Positions 1 to 12,800 of a stretch of 64,000 nucleotides of DNA are shown here, one piece after another. The stretch lies in assembly GCA_946811185.2 (NCBI GenBank), contig OX328106.1:7668777-7732776 (forward strand), given 5' to 3'. A program made the translations under genes and the position numbers. Within the stretch, counting starts at the first letter, position 1, and each line of letters starts with the position of its first letter. This DNA is from Hippopus hippopus. Lineage: Eukaryota > Mollusca > Bivalvia > Cardiida > Cardiidae. Under the pieces are notes generated by a model. It was not told the DNA's origin. It saw only the letters and a program-made list of their open reading frames with translations, and ran no database searches.

Positions 1-335
1 ATGGATTAATCTCAAAATCAAAAGGGATCATCTACACTCTGAGACGCATGTCTGTGCCAAATTTGACGAACCTAGGTCAATTCTGTGTCTAGTTATCACC
101 CGTCAAGGTTTGGTCTATATATCAACATGTTGACGGTCACTGTGACCTTGACCTTTGACCGATTGACCTCAAAATCAATAGGGATCATCTACACTCCGAG
201 ACGCATGTCTGTGCCAAATTTGACGAACCTAGGTCAATTCTGTGTCTAGTTATCATCCGGACAAGGTAAGGTCTACCGACTGACCGACCGACATTAGCAA
301 AGCAATATACCCCCACTTCATTGAAGGGGGGCATA
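1..335 (+). repeat. Hairpin-ended element with ~157-bp tandem units (family K), left part cut by window
   Basis: Two diverged direct units start with the 'gggatcatctacactc' motif about 157 bp apart. They are followed by a short CCGA tetranucleotide run and a C-rich/G-rich hairpin at about 310-331, then 'cataaaaa'. The order array, tetranucleotide run, hairpin, TAAAA tail is the same as in the other hairpin-ended elements here. No coding potential seen. Confidence 0.6.
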
Positions 336-535
336 AAAATCTTTAGAATAAGCCTAAGAATATTCTTAAGACTGCTTAAATACAAACCCAGGGTCCACAG
401 CAAATGGGCTCATAGTCAATTAAACAAGCGGTTTCATTGAAATGATATCCCCCACTGAAAAATTTACTTGACCGCGTAACTTAAAATTGCTCCCAGTTGG
501 CCATTTTTCACCGAATCAAAAAAAAAAACCAAAAA
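336..535. other. Short unassigned stretch
   Basis: AT-rich sequence between two repeats, ending in A-runs just before the family B element. No gene or clear repeat seen. Confidence 0.4.
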
Positions 536-740
536 ACAAGAGGACCATGATGGTCCTATATCGCTCACCTGAGTACTAAGCAGTAAAGGTCTACAATGAA
601 GATAAATACCAAATATCGAGGTTCAAGGCCAAATGATAATGAAACAAGAGCGGCAAATTGTCGCAAGATAAGCCCGTCCCACCACCAGTTGTCAAGGAGG
701 TATAATAATCGTAAAGGGCAGGTAATGCAACAAACATGTT

Positions 741-1375
741 CAGGGTCCAAAAATTTCCAAAAAAGGCACTCGTCCTGTAGGACAAGTGACTTTGAAAAAA
801 CACTTGCCCTGCTTTGATCCTCATTTGTCCGACGAGAAAAACCCTTCCAATTATTGGACGCTGATGTTTTTTTTTTCAGATGAAACGGAAACAACGAACC
901 TTAAATACCGGGTTTTAAAAACCGGTACCAGTTACACGGTCAAGTTACAGAAATTAATAAAGCCAAAACAACACTGGTTTCGGGAAAGTATTTGCGTTAA
1001 TGTTAATATCGTTCGTTTTAATAATTAGCAAAGTCGCTCATATTGAACTAGGTCCACCCGAAGCATATTATGGGATTTTTGTTTGCAATGAAAGGTCCCG
1101 GGTTATATCATTAGGCTGACTTGAAACCGGTCTTTAATGCGGGCACGTTTTATGTTCTATTTCAAAATTTGATTTCCTGAATACCCTTAATTCGCTTATT
1201 CAGTAATTGAATGGACGTTTTGTCTCGTGTAAGTTAAATATTCATCTGAAAAAACTTGTTTTACTATCTCCTATTCACCACTCGTCCTGCTGGACGAGTA
1301 CGACTGATATTTCACTCGTCCTCATTTATTTCTTACTCGTAAATACGAGCGGACGAGTGGATTTTTTGGACCCTG
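741..1375. mobile_element. hAT-like non-autonomous TIR element, 5-bp target duplication
   Basis: Termini CAGGGTCCAAAAA and TTTTTGGACCCTG are inverted repeats, flanked by ATGTT on both sides (736-740 and 1376-1380). The equivalent uninterrupted sequence at 36.7 kb has one ATGTT, so the empty site is visible. The interior has repeated CACTCGTCC/GGACGAGT palindromes and no transposase. CAGGG ends with a 5-bp duplication fit the hAT5 group, but assignment is tentative. Confidence 0.8.
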
Positions 1376-1448
1376 ATGTTTACCAAGTCTCAAGTCAATT
1401 TGACTTGAGACTTCAAAGTTCCGTTCCGGACAAGCAAGAAATACTGTA

Positions 1449-4242
1449 ACAAGAGGGCCATGATGGCCCTGTATCGCTCCACTGGCTATTAAGTAAAAAC
1501 ACTACAAGCCAAACATTACACTATTCAGCAAATTGATTTCAAACACGAGGACATGCAAACATTTTTCTATCTAATCCTACGAGAAAGTTGTGATCCATGG
1601 GCAAAGCCAATTTTGATCGCAAAGCTATAATTATTTGAATCCTGGTGGAGGTCCACAATATAAAGCTCCATACCAAATAATTCAGTTCTTGAATGTTATA
1701 AACAAGAAGATTTTCAAATTTTTCTCAATGAAAAGCCCTGTAAAACATGAAACCCATGAGACAGGGCTAAATCTAATAGCCTTAGTCTTTATAATGGTTA
1801 GTAACATAATGACTTAAGATAGTTTTCATTACAAAAGCCCATGTAAAACTGGTGACCTTGTGTTCCGTGGTGTGGGGACAAACTTGGGTCAAGGACTATA
1901 ATTTGGGCCCTCCTTGTAGAGGCCCACTAGATAAAGCTACATGCAAAATTTGGTAGACCCCATGGCTATTATTTGAAGGAACTTGGTAGAGGCCCACTAG
2001 ATACAGCTACATGCCAAATTTGGTAGCCCTAGGCCTTACAGTTTCAGAGAAGAAGATTTTTGAAAATTTTCTATATTTTTCAGTTTTGTTGCCATGGCAA
2101 CCAGAGTTTTTGAAGGAATAAAATTCTGTCATGGGATTCTGAAGAAGACCATGGCAGGACCATTTCTTTGAAGTTTCATCAAAATTGGATAAGTAGTTTC
2201 AGAGATGTTTGAAATAAAAGTTAATGCACGCACGGACAGATGGACGGACGGACCTTCAGTGCCAGTAAAAAACAAGTATATACATCAATCTCAGTTTGAA
2301 ATATATCTTTTTAACCTATTACCAGACAATCCCTACTTTTGATGACCCTGAGAAAGAAGGCTTTAGAAAAGCATTTTCTCCTTTTCTTACAATGTTTTCT
2401 ACTGTTCACAAAACAAATTTCAAATTTTCAATCACTTTTATTTTGTCGTCTGCAAGTGCTTTCGATTTAGACAAGCCTAAAATATTATCGTTTGGTAATG
2501 AGTTACATGTGTGCTAACAATTGTCATAATAAATCACTAAGATTTTTTTTCAAACTTATTTTATTAATACTTTTTCTAAGCTAGTCATCATCAAACAGTA
2601 GACATGGTGTATTAATATGAACACTTCATAGTTTGTAAACACAGTCAGATATGTGGAGGATAATTTTTTGTTTTGGTGTATGATTGAAAATTTTTTTATT
2701 GAGTTGAAACAAATGGTAAAAGCTCCCCTTGAGCATGTTGTGCTCAAATGAGCTAAAAAGTTAACATACGTATGGACGCACAACGGACAACGGGCCATAA
2801 CATAAGCCTGCTGGCCTTTGGCCAGTGGAGCTAAAAAACTTGTCTAGCACCAATCATGTATCACTGCAGCTTGATAATCAAGGGAGGTAAATAGTAACGA
2901 ACTTTATCTTTCATAAAAAGAATTATTTCCCTTGATTAATGTTTAAATTGAAGTGACAATATTTTGAAGCCCATGTTAAACTTGCGATCCCTGGAATGAA
3001 GGCAATTTTGACCCCAGACCTACAATATGAAACTAGAATGTGTGGTTATAAACAAAAAGATTTTTTAATCTTGCCCAATAAAAAGTCATGTAAAACAAGT
3101 TTGCTGAATAAAAGGCCCTGTAAAATATGTGATCCATGACACAGGTTTATCAAGTTTTCACTATAAAAGCCAATGTAAAACTTGTGACCCCTGGTGTGGA
3201 GTCAAACTTGACCCCCAAAGTTAAAATTTGGGCCCTCTTGGTAGAGGCCCATTATATAAAGTTACATGCAAAATTTGGTAGCCCTAGGCCTAAATATGGC
3301 TATGTACAAGTAGATTATTAAAGTTTCCTTATATAAGACCATGTAGAACTTGTGACCCCCTGGGGTGGGGCTACATTTGACCCCCTGGGCTATAATTTGG
3401 GCACCCTTGATAGAGACCCCCTAGATAAAGCTAAATGCAAAATTTGATAGCCCTAGCCCTTATAGCTAGATGCGAAAGATTTTTCTATATAAGCCCGCCC
3501 ATGTAAAACATGTTACCCCCCGGAGCGAAGTCAAATTTGACCCTCGGCTATAATTTGGACACCCTTGGTACAGGTCCACTAGATAAAGCTACATGCCAAA
3601 TTTGGTCGCCCTAGGCCCCATGGCTAGGTCAAAGAAGAATTTTAAAGTTCTCCCTATATAAGCCCATGTAAAACTTGTTATATAAGCCCATGTAAAACTT
3701 GTTACCCCCGGGCAGGGCCTAATTTGACCCCAGGGCTATAATTTGAACAATCTTGGCAGAGGTCCACTAGATAAAGCTACATGCCGAATTTGGTAGCTCT
3801 AGGCCCTATGGCTAGGTAGAAGAGGAATTTTAAAGTTCTCCCTAAATAAGCCCATGTATAACTTGTAACCCCCGGGGCGGGGCCAATTTTGACCCCAGGG
3901 CTATAAATTGAAGAAACTTGGTAGAGGTCCACTAGATAAAGCTACATGCCAAATTTGGTAGCCCTTGGCCTTACGGTTTCAGACAAGAAGATTTTCAAAG
4001 ATTTTCAAAATTTTTCAGTTTTGTTGCCATGGCAACCAGAGTTTTTGAAGGAATTAAATTCTTTCAAGAAATTCTGAAGAGGACCATGGCAGGATCATTT
4101 CTGTGAAGTTTCATCAAAATTGGATGGGTAGTTTCAGAGAAGAAGACGTTTTAAAAAAAAGTTGACGGACGGACGGACAGATGGACGCACGACGGACAAC
4201 AGGCCATGACATAAGCCCGCTGGCCTTCGGCCAGTGGAGCTA
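1449..4242 (+). mobile_element. Family C hairpin-ended compound element nested in family B
   Basis: It begins ACAAGAGGGCCATGATGG and has two 3' termini of the same type, at 2833 and 4242 (hairpin CTGGCC-TTCG/TTTG-GGCCAG, then GGAGCTAAAA). The inner arrays carry units with 'aagcccatgtaaaactt' and 'ctataatttgg'. A GACGGACGGACGGAC tract precedes the second hairpin (about 4163-4200). The host sequence resumes at 'aaaatg' with no target duplication. Two 3' ends but one 5' end suggest an insertion of one copy into another or a tandem event. Confidence 0.7.
2311..2505. repeat. Family A MITE, central palindrome collapsed
   Basis: TTAACCTATTACC start and TTTGGTAATGAGTTA end are recognisable. The central palindrome has lost one arm. 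It is nested in the family C element. Confidence 0.6.
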
Positions 4243-6022
4243 AAAATGAAAATCAAAGTGGAATTACTCAAAATCTGCACTAGGCAGAGTTATTGTTCTT
4301 GTGCACTGTACTCGATAATATTGCAACAAACATGCATACCAAGTTTGAAGTTGTTCTGACTTGAGATGACAAAGTTATATTCCGGACAAGCACTAAATGC
4401 TGTAAAAATGATGATCAAAGGGAAATAACTCAAAGATAGCACGAAGTAGAGTTACAATTCTTGTGCACTGCACTTCCATATATTGCAACAAATAAGCATA
4501 CCATATTTCAAGTCATTCCTACTTAAGATGACAAAGTTTTGCTCCAGACAAGGAAGAAATGCTATAAAAATGAAGGTCAAAGGGGAATAACTCAAAATTC
4601 TGCTAGGAAGAGTTATGGTTCTTGTGCACTGCAGTCCGTAATTTTTCAACAATCATGCATACCAAATTTGAAGATGTTCAGGCTTGAGATGACAAAGTTA
4701 TATTCCGGACAAGCAGAAAATGCTGTAAAAATGACAATCAAAGGGAAATAACTCATAGACAGTACGAGGTAGAGTTATAATTCTTTCACACTGCACTCTG
4801 TATTATTGCAACAACTACAAATGCCAAGTTTCAAGTCAATCGGACTGGAGATGACAAAGTTATGCTCCGGACAAAGAATTATTCTACAGAACTTTCTAAT
4901 TCAAGGGCAAATAACTCCAGTCGTTCTGGTCCCATTACATCCATAACTGAACTCATCCGAGATCTTATGGTCATAAGTATTTTGACCAAGTTTGATGCTG
5001 ATTCGTTAAAAATTGTAGATGCTAGAGTGTAAACAAAGTCAAATATAGCAATTTTTCTAATTCAAGGGCAAATAACTCCAGTCGTTCTGGTCCGATTAGA
5101 CCCATGATAGAACTCATCCAAGATCTTATGGTCATATATATTTTGACCAAGTTTCGTGCTGATTGTTTAATAATTGTAGATGCTAGAGTGCAAAGAAAAT
5201 CAAATATAGCAATTTTTCTAATTCAAGGGCAAATAACTCCAGTTGTTCTGGTCCGATTACACCCATAATCGAACTCATCCGAGATCTTATGGTCATATAT
5301 ATTTTGACCAAGTTTCGTAATGATTGGTTAATAATTGTAGATGCTAGAGTGTAAACAAAGTCAAATATAGCAATTTTTCTAATTCAAGGGCAAATAACCC
5401 AGTTGTTCTGGTCTGATTAGACCCATAATCCAACTCATCCGAGATCATATGGTCATATATATTTTGACCAAGTTTCGTGCTGATTGGTTGATATTTGTAG
5501 ATGCTAGAGTGTAAACAAAGTCAAATATAGCAATTTTTCTAATTCAAGGGCAAATAACTCCAGTCGTTCTGGTCCGATTACACCCATAGTCGAACTCATC
5601 CGAGATCTTATGGTCATATATATTTTGACCAAGTTTGGTGCTGATTGGTTAATATTTGTAGATGCTAGAGTGCAAACAAAAAAATGTGAATGGACGGGCG
5701 ACGGACGGACGGACGATGCACGCCGACAGATGGTGAGTGATCACAATAGCTCATCCTGAGCACTTCGTGCTCAGGTGAGCTAAAAAAAAAATTATATCAG
5801 CAGATTGGGTTATTGTACACACGTATAAAGTTTCTCAGAATTCAATCCAATGGTATAAGAGATATTCTCCCGGACGGACACACAAATGGACAGACCGATT
5901 GACGGACAACGCTAAAACTATATCCCTCCGCCTTTGGCAGGGGATAACAAAAAGGGATATTCAATATTCAGTAATTAGGAAGCTAATAAAGCCTCGAAAG
6001 CCAAATGTGTTTGTTTAACCCT

Positions 6023-6251
6023 TTAACCCTTTACCACACAATGACGCCTTTTGACGCCCCTAAAAAAGAGGCCTTTTGAAAACATTGTGGGAAAAGGAGA
6101 AAATGCTGGTAACCAGCATTTTCTCCTTTTCCCACAAAGTTTTCTACCCTATCAAAGAAAAGTTGCGTCATTTGAGCCACTATGAAATTGTCGTCTGCAA
6201 ATGCTTTCAATTTGGATAGGTCTTTAATTTTGCCGTGTGGTAAAGGGTTAA
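6023..6251. repeat. Family A MITE, intact (229 bp)
   Basis: Starts TTAACCCTTTACC and ends GGTAAAGGGTTAA, with the central palindrome GAAAATGCTGGTAACCAGC running on into ATTTTC. No coding capacity; lies 3' of the last visible CCT7 exon. Confidence 0.85.
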
Positions 6252-6257
6252 CAGATG

Positions 6258-6441
6258 ACACAATTTCAGCCTTATCCAAATTAAAAAAAATTTGCAGACG
6301 ACAATTTTAATGTGGCTTAAATGGTGCAATTTTTCTTTGAAAGGGTAGAAAATATTGTGGGAAAAGGAGAAAATGCTGTTTTCAAAATGTTTTCAAAAGG
6401 CTTCTTACGTGGGGTCCTAGGTCGGCATAGTAAGGTTAAGG
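6258..6441. repeat. Family A MITE, diverged
   Basis: Contains the 'gggaaaaggagaaaatgctg' core half followed directly by 'ttttcaaaatgttttcaaaagg', so the second palindrome arm is largely deleted. Confidence 0.55.
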
Positions 6442-6449
6442 GTTTATCA

Positions 6450-6661
6450 TTAACTCTTGACCAGACAACAAAATTCTAGACCTACCTAATTTGAAAACAT
6501 CTGCAGCTTAAGTGCAGCTTGGGTTAATCTCTGAAAAAGGTAGAAAACATTGCAAGAAAGGGAGAAAATGCTGGTTGCCAGCATTTCCTTTTTCAATAAT
6601 GTTTTCAAAAGGTTTTTTCCTTGGGGTCATTGAAATAGGGGATTATGTGAGAAAAGGTTAA
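6450..6661. repeat. Family A MITE, diverged
   Basis: TTAA at both ends, a weak terminal repeat and a degenerate central palindrome (about 6565-6590). Confidence 0.65.
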
Positions 6662-6706
6662 TGACTTCCGTTTTCAATATAACACCTGAAAAATGATGTA
6701 ACATAC

Positions 6707-6832
6707 CAGTAAAGTGGCCCTTCTAAAGGCTCTTATCACAACTTGTGGATGTACTCCCTCTTCTATGTATGGTTTTGCTTGTTTAAGAAATTCCCCAGCC
6801 AGTAACACTACAGATGTTGTTCCATCACCCAC
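6707..6832 (-). CDS. CCT7: CCT7 exon 4
   Basis: 42 codons in phase 0 after an acceptor ending ...CATACAG. Begins [15 protein letters not shown], the ATP-binding GDGTT motif of group II chaperonins, and ends at a GTATGT donor. Last CCT7 exon inside the window. Confidence 0.92.
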
Positions 6833-9800
6833 CTGTATGCAAAAGTAAAACCAAGCTCCAGATAAGAGGAAGTGATAATATTCTTAAATCCATTACTTCT
6901 CTTCCACACCCTATGTTGTGGGTACTCATTAGAATTGTCTCGATGAGACAATTCTAATGAGTACCCAGAACATAGGGCTTAGTGGAGAATAATTAATATT
7001 TTCAATTTTGAAATCAAAATCACTCCCTCTGTCTGGAGCTGTGATAAAAGGTCACGTTTTTAACCCATGCTTATTCAAATCTTTACAAAACAACAAAATT
7101 TAGACTTGCTCACATTGAAAAATGGCTTAAAACTGAAATTTATTTTGGAAAGGGTAGAAAACATTGTTTGAAAAAAGGAGAAAATGCTGGACACCAGTAT
7201 TTTCTCCTTTTCCCACAGTGTTTTCACAACTTTCTTTATCAAGGTCGTTAAAAGTAGGTATTGTGTGAAGTAAAGGGTTGCATTATAAAAAGAGCACCGA
7301 ATGCAGGTGGTAACGCTGGGTTGCAGTTGCTTGATTGTCAGTAAAAATTCTTTGTCAAAAAAGCGGCATAACTGTGTCAAAAGTACATTGGTGGTCATCT
7401 GCAGTGTTCTGCCAAGGATCTTAAAAAGTTGAGACAAATGTCTCACTCATCCAGAAAAGTTTGAGACATTTTTAAAAATTGGGGGACAAAATTTTTCATG
7501 CATTGAAACGGTATGAAAATAAGAAATTGGAATTAGTTCCCCTTACCCATACTTGTTAATTGCTATGTTCTCTTTCATTAGCCAAAATGTGGATTTAAAT
7601 GCAACTAACGCGGCTGATCATTTCTCATTGAGACTTTCCCTATCATATAGTTTTCTTAAAATCCCTCTGAAAAGACTTGGCCATGACAGCTGATCTACAA
7701 TAGACGTTCTCTGCATGTCGTACATATGAGTAGTAGTTCTGAAGTTACTTTTTTTTTCAGTATCGATAAATGCGTTCGTTTAGCTTTTTTTTTAAACACA
7801 TTTTACAACTCATAAAGTTGCGGTCGCGATCATATTCCACCAAAGAATATTCTTTTAACTATAAAGAACTGTGGTACAGGTATATATTACTATCTTCCGA
7901 CAATGTTGATTGAGTGGGAGGGGTACTGGGCATCAGAACATTATCGGACTTTGAGCTCTGATTGTTGATATGCTTTGGTTGACCATAGAAGCTTAGGATA
8001 ATACCTAGGTTTTTCGCCGTGGCAACAACATCATTTTCCCACTGAGATTGCAGAAGATCCTACGTCATGACAGTAAAGTACACGATCAATACTTGGTTGA
8101 TGTTTTCAGTCTGCGTCCAATCAAATTTCATTTTGCATATATGCACCTTCGGCGCCCATGAAAAACACTAAATTGTAATAGTTATGCGGCTGATTCCATG
8201 ATTTTTGATATGCGACAGAAATCGCCTTATACCGATTTTTTCTGCGACATTTTGAATTTTTTAGCAAGATCGCAAATACGCGGCCTCGGCAGAACACTGC
8301 ATCTGCCTTTGTTGCATGGGTTCCCCTTTTGATATTTAACAACTTGTCAGAGTTTGAAGAAAATATCTTTGGTAATGACAGAGATATTATAAAACATCGA
8401 AGTTTTTGCATGACAACAGTTTACATGCCAAGATTTAATAATCTATGTATGTTAATAAATTCATATTTCTCCTTTTCCCACACTGATTTTAAAGGCATTT
8501 TTCCTCATTTGTTACAAGGGATTGTTTGGTTAAGACCGTGACCATTAACAGCTGACAGTATGCCAGATAAAAGTAAAAATCATGGAGCCATAGATGCGTA
8601 GTCCAATGTTCACTTCAAGAAATACAAATTGTTCTACTTGAACTTGTTACCTCTGCATCCTGTGACTTGGCAATATCCACCAATGTTTTAGCAGCTGGAT
8701 GAACAATATCTAAGGTCTTTAAAATTGTGGCTCCATCATTGGATATCGTGGCCTTTCCTACAAATCATACTGGTACTGATGTATACTGGATTGAATTAGC
8801 TTTTTACCATACAGTCCCGACTTTGAACCACCCCAAGGAAGAAAACATTGTGAGAAAATGAGAAAATGCTGGTATCCAGCATTTTCTCCTTTCCCCACAA
8901 TGTTTTCTGCTCTATCAAGGGAAAATTGAGTCAATTTTGTAACCTTTAGTTTGTCATCTGCAATTGTTTTCAATCTGGACAAATCCAAAATTTTGTTGTT
9001 TGGTAACAAGATAAATCATTACCACACAAAAGATTTTATAACTTATCTAAATCAAAATTGCAAAAGTTAACTCAAATGGTTGCAATTATCTTTGATAGTG
9101 TAGAATACATTGTGAGAAAAGGCAGAACATGCTAGTAACTATCTATCTCCTTCTACCGCAATGTTCAGGGTTCTCCTTTGACCCGGGACTCCGGGTTTTG
9201 ACGCATGGAAATCTGAAATGACCCGTTTTTGACGCTCAAAAATATCTGCCTAAGCGTCAATCTGACGCATGAGATTACCAGCCAAAGGGTCATATAAATT
9301 ATGTCGCATGCATCCGGCATGAATGTAGCCTATAATAAACATGATCAGTGTCAACTGTGTACAGACGCACGCAGCTCTGTTTATCACACATATTCAAGCT
9401 GGCGAGTGGCGAGTCATTTTTGAAAACATGATAAAGGTGTTAGTCCAATTATCTAGTGTAAAATGATAGGTTTTCAAGTTAACTGCTACCCTAATTAACA
9501 AATTTATGTCAAATCATGCAGTAATACTTGTAAAAATATTAACTGATTTGAAAAAAAGATCGCTGGAAAAAAACGTGAAAACCCATGACACAACAGAAAT
9601 CATTTTGACATCGTCCGATCAGAGGCACTTCAAACTATCTTTTCATCTTTGGTGACAAATTTAAACAGTGAATTTATTCTTATTTCTTTATGAAACAATA
9701 AGTGAAAGCTAAAATCTCTGTTTAAAAATTAGGAAAAACTTTTTAAGATGAAAATAAACAACAACCTATAGATAAGATGGGGGGGGGGGGGGGGACTGGA

Positions 9801-12800
9801 ACAAGTGTGAAAGAAAAAGTAATTAGACAAGAAAAGAAGACTTAAATCTTAAGAAATAACACTTTAATGGATGTGACCTTTATTTTCTCCCTTTTCCACA
9901 ATGTTCTGGGGTAAGAAAGACAAATCAAGTCGTTCCAGCGACATTTGAATTGTCGTCTGCAAATGTCTAAAATAATTATGATCTAGTCAAAAGTTTTTGC
10001 TGTTTGGTAAACAGTTCACAAGTTGTTTGTGTCCATTTATTCATCAAGATGAATTACATGTTAGAGCTGCAATTTAAAATTCTTCTGTCCACTTCATTCC
10101 AACAAGTCTCTACATAAGATAGGGTATTTTTTTTATCTAATTCCTATCCATAAACAAAGAATATAAATGGAAAGTTTTCATTATTTCACCCATATCTCTC
10201 GGTGATAAATTTGACCCTTGGACATTTTTATTAGACTCTTGGAAATTCCATTTTGACTCTTGAAAATATGGGCCCAAGAGTCAATGACTCTTGGGATTCT
10301 GGACCTAGGGAGAACCCTGAATGTTTACAAAATCATTGTTCTTCATGTTTATTGAAACATATATTTTTTTGTTATAGGGTTCAGAGTACATAACTATTGC
10401 AATGTAATTTCGGTTTGCTGCAGAACTCTGAAAGGAGCTGTATTTGCTGAGAATACTGGTAAGACTGAAGTCTGCACAAAACTATGTCTATGAATGTCTT
10501 TACTGACCATTCTAAAATTAACTACTCATATCTCATCCTAAGGTCAGCGCCATAATTGGCTTTGACATTCTGTTTTTCCGACATTAAGAATCTAGGAACT
10601 TAGAATTGGAAAAAACATTTACATTTCTTATCACTGGATTCACTCTGTCCACTACCTTTTAACATAAGCGGCAAAAGCAGCCTGGTTAATTGATGTCAAG
10701 GGCTTCCTTGCACGACTAACAACATCTCGGATTTAATTACAACATATCACACACAGGAGTAACCTGAAATTTTAAACTAGTCCAAATTAACAGCATTTGC
10801 AAGACAACAAATTAAATGTGCCAAAAATGATGAAATTCGTATCAGATAGCGTGCATAGTATAGTGGGAAAAGGAGAAAATGCTGGTTATCAGCAATTTCT
10901 CCTTTTCCCCCAGTGTTTCAGAAAAACTTCTTCTGGGTTGTTAAAACTAATGATTGTTTGGCAAAAGGTTAATGGTACTGAAATACACAACTCTTGTACA
11001 TTGTGTTACCATGGTAATAAAAATCTAAATTAAATGTTTACAAACATACCTCTGTCATCAACAATCAGCTTATCCATTCCACGAGGGCCAAGGGTCGTTC
11101 TAACTGCATCTGCAACTGCTGAACAGGCATTGATATTGCTGACAATCTGAGGGACGCCTTGTGAAGAGTCCGTCCCTTCTTTCAACAATATTATCTGTGG
11201 TTGCTGCAATTAAATTTTTAACTTATTAGATACTTTGTGGTAAATACAACAAGAGGGCCATGATGGCCCTCTATCGCTACACTGGCTAATAAGTAAAACC
11301 ACTACATGCCAAACTTAACAATACTTGGCAAATTGGTGTTGAACATGAGACCCCTGAAACAGGACTAAAACTGGTAGCCCTAACTTAGTCACATGGTCAG
11401 TAACAAGAAGATTTCTAAAGTTTTCACTTTATAAGCCCATGTAAAACTTCTGACCCCTGGGGCAGGATCAAATTCAACCCTAGGGCTATAATTTGGGCAA
11501 TCTTGGTAGAGGCCAACTAGATATAGCTACATGCAAAATTTGATAGCCCTAGGCTTTATGACCAAGTATAGGGAGATTTCTAAAGTTTTTACCATATATG
11601 CCCATGTAAAACTTGTGATCCCCGGGGTGGGGCCAAATTCGACCCTAGGGCTATAATTTGGGCACTCTTGGTAGGAGCTCTCTAGATAAAGCCACGTGCA
11701 AAATTTGGTAGCCCTAGGCCTTATGGCTAGGTGCAGGGAGACTTCTAAAATTTTCTCTATATAAGCCCATGTAAAATTTGTGACCCCCGGGGTGGGGTCA
11801 AATTTGACCCCAGGGCTATAATTTGGGCACTCTTGGTAGGGGCCCGCTACATAAAGCCATATGCAAAATTTGGTAGCCCTAGGCCTTATGGTTACGAGCA
11901 GGGAGACTTCTGAATTTTTCTCTATAGAAGCCCATGTAAAACTTGTGACCTCCAGGGCAGGGCCAATTTTGACCCCAGGGCTATAATTTGAAGAAACTTT
12001 ATAGTGGTCTACTAGATAAAGCTACAAGCCAAATTTGGTAGCCCTAGGCCTTATGGTTTCAGACAAGAAGATTTTCAAAGATTTCCAATATTTTTAAGTT
12101 TTGTTGCTATGGCAACCAGAGTTTTTGAAGGAATCAAATTCTTTCAAGAATTCTGAAGAGGACCATGGCAGGATCATTTCTGTGAAGTTTCATTAAAATT
12201 GGATGGGTAGTTTCAGAGAAGATGATGTTTGAAATAAAAGTTAATGCATGACGGACACCGGGCCATGACATAAGCCCGCTGGCCTTTGGCCAGTGGAGCT
12301 AAAAATTATAATTGAGGAAAACAGGATTTCCACCATTGAAATCAGGGCTTTTTTCCCTTCTTTAATTGAGGCCGATATTCGGTGACTTCCCAATTGCAAA
12401 AAGCATCATTTTTTCCCAATTATGGCAAAAGAATTTCCCAATTTTGCTGAAAGAATTTCCCAATTTTGCAGGAAGAATTTCTCGTAATATGATGCTGAAA
12501 TTCCCAGTAAGTTAAAATACTAATTTCTTAAAAGCTATTTCATATGACAAGACACAAAACTTTTGTTATTTCGCAGTGACCGAAACTGAAAGCAGGCTTT
12601 TTATTGATTTGTACCGAAATGACTCGGCTGACTGCGCTGCAATACGGCCGAAATGTTGCGTTTTTTTAGCGCCATTTGGTTTGTTTAATGGAGGCATTCT
12701 TAACCGAACCGGGTTATTTTTTGCGCATTTTAACACCGCTCGTAAACTGAACGAGGTTGTCATTTCCCTATCATTCACTTTTAAATCCTTTTACATGTTA

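Larger units (their letters stand above)
536..5782 (+). mobile_element. Family B hairpin-ended element, full length, carrying nested insertions
   Basis: It starts with ACAAGAGGACCATGATGG and ends in an ACGG-rich tract (about 5690-5712) and the hairpin around GAGCACTTCGTGCTC followed by AGCTAAAA. Between them lie two tandem arrays: about 4250-4900 (motif 'gatgacaaagttat') and 4890-5670 (motif 'attcaagggcaaataactcc', copies 160-161 bp apart). The body is split by a TIR element at 741-1375 and by a family C compound at 1449-4242; removing both restores the order seen in the uninterrupted copies at 36.6 kb and, reversed, 31.2-33.3 kb. The layout resembles non-autonomous Helentron/'pearl'-type elements of bivalves (inference). 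Confidence 0.75.

Noticed and set aside
6031..6279. ORFs containing [12 protein letters not shown] or [18 protein letters not shown] in many places
   Set aside because: All are translations of the two arms of the family A palindrome; the same peptides appear wherever that MITE occurs.
1..6706. Remaining CCT7 exons on the minus strand
   Set aside because: I looked for the region after FRRATLL and for later chaperonin motifs and saw only repeats; the exons must be beyond the window.
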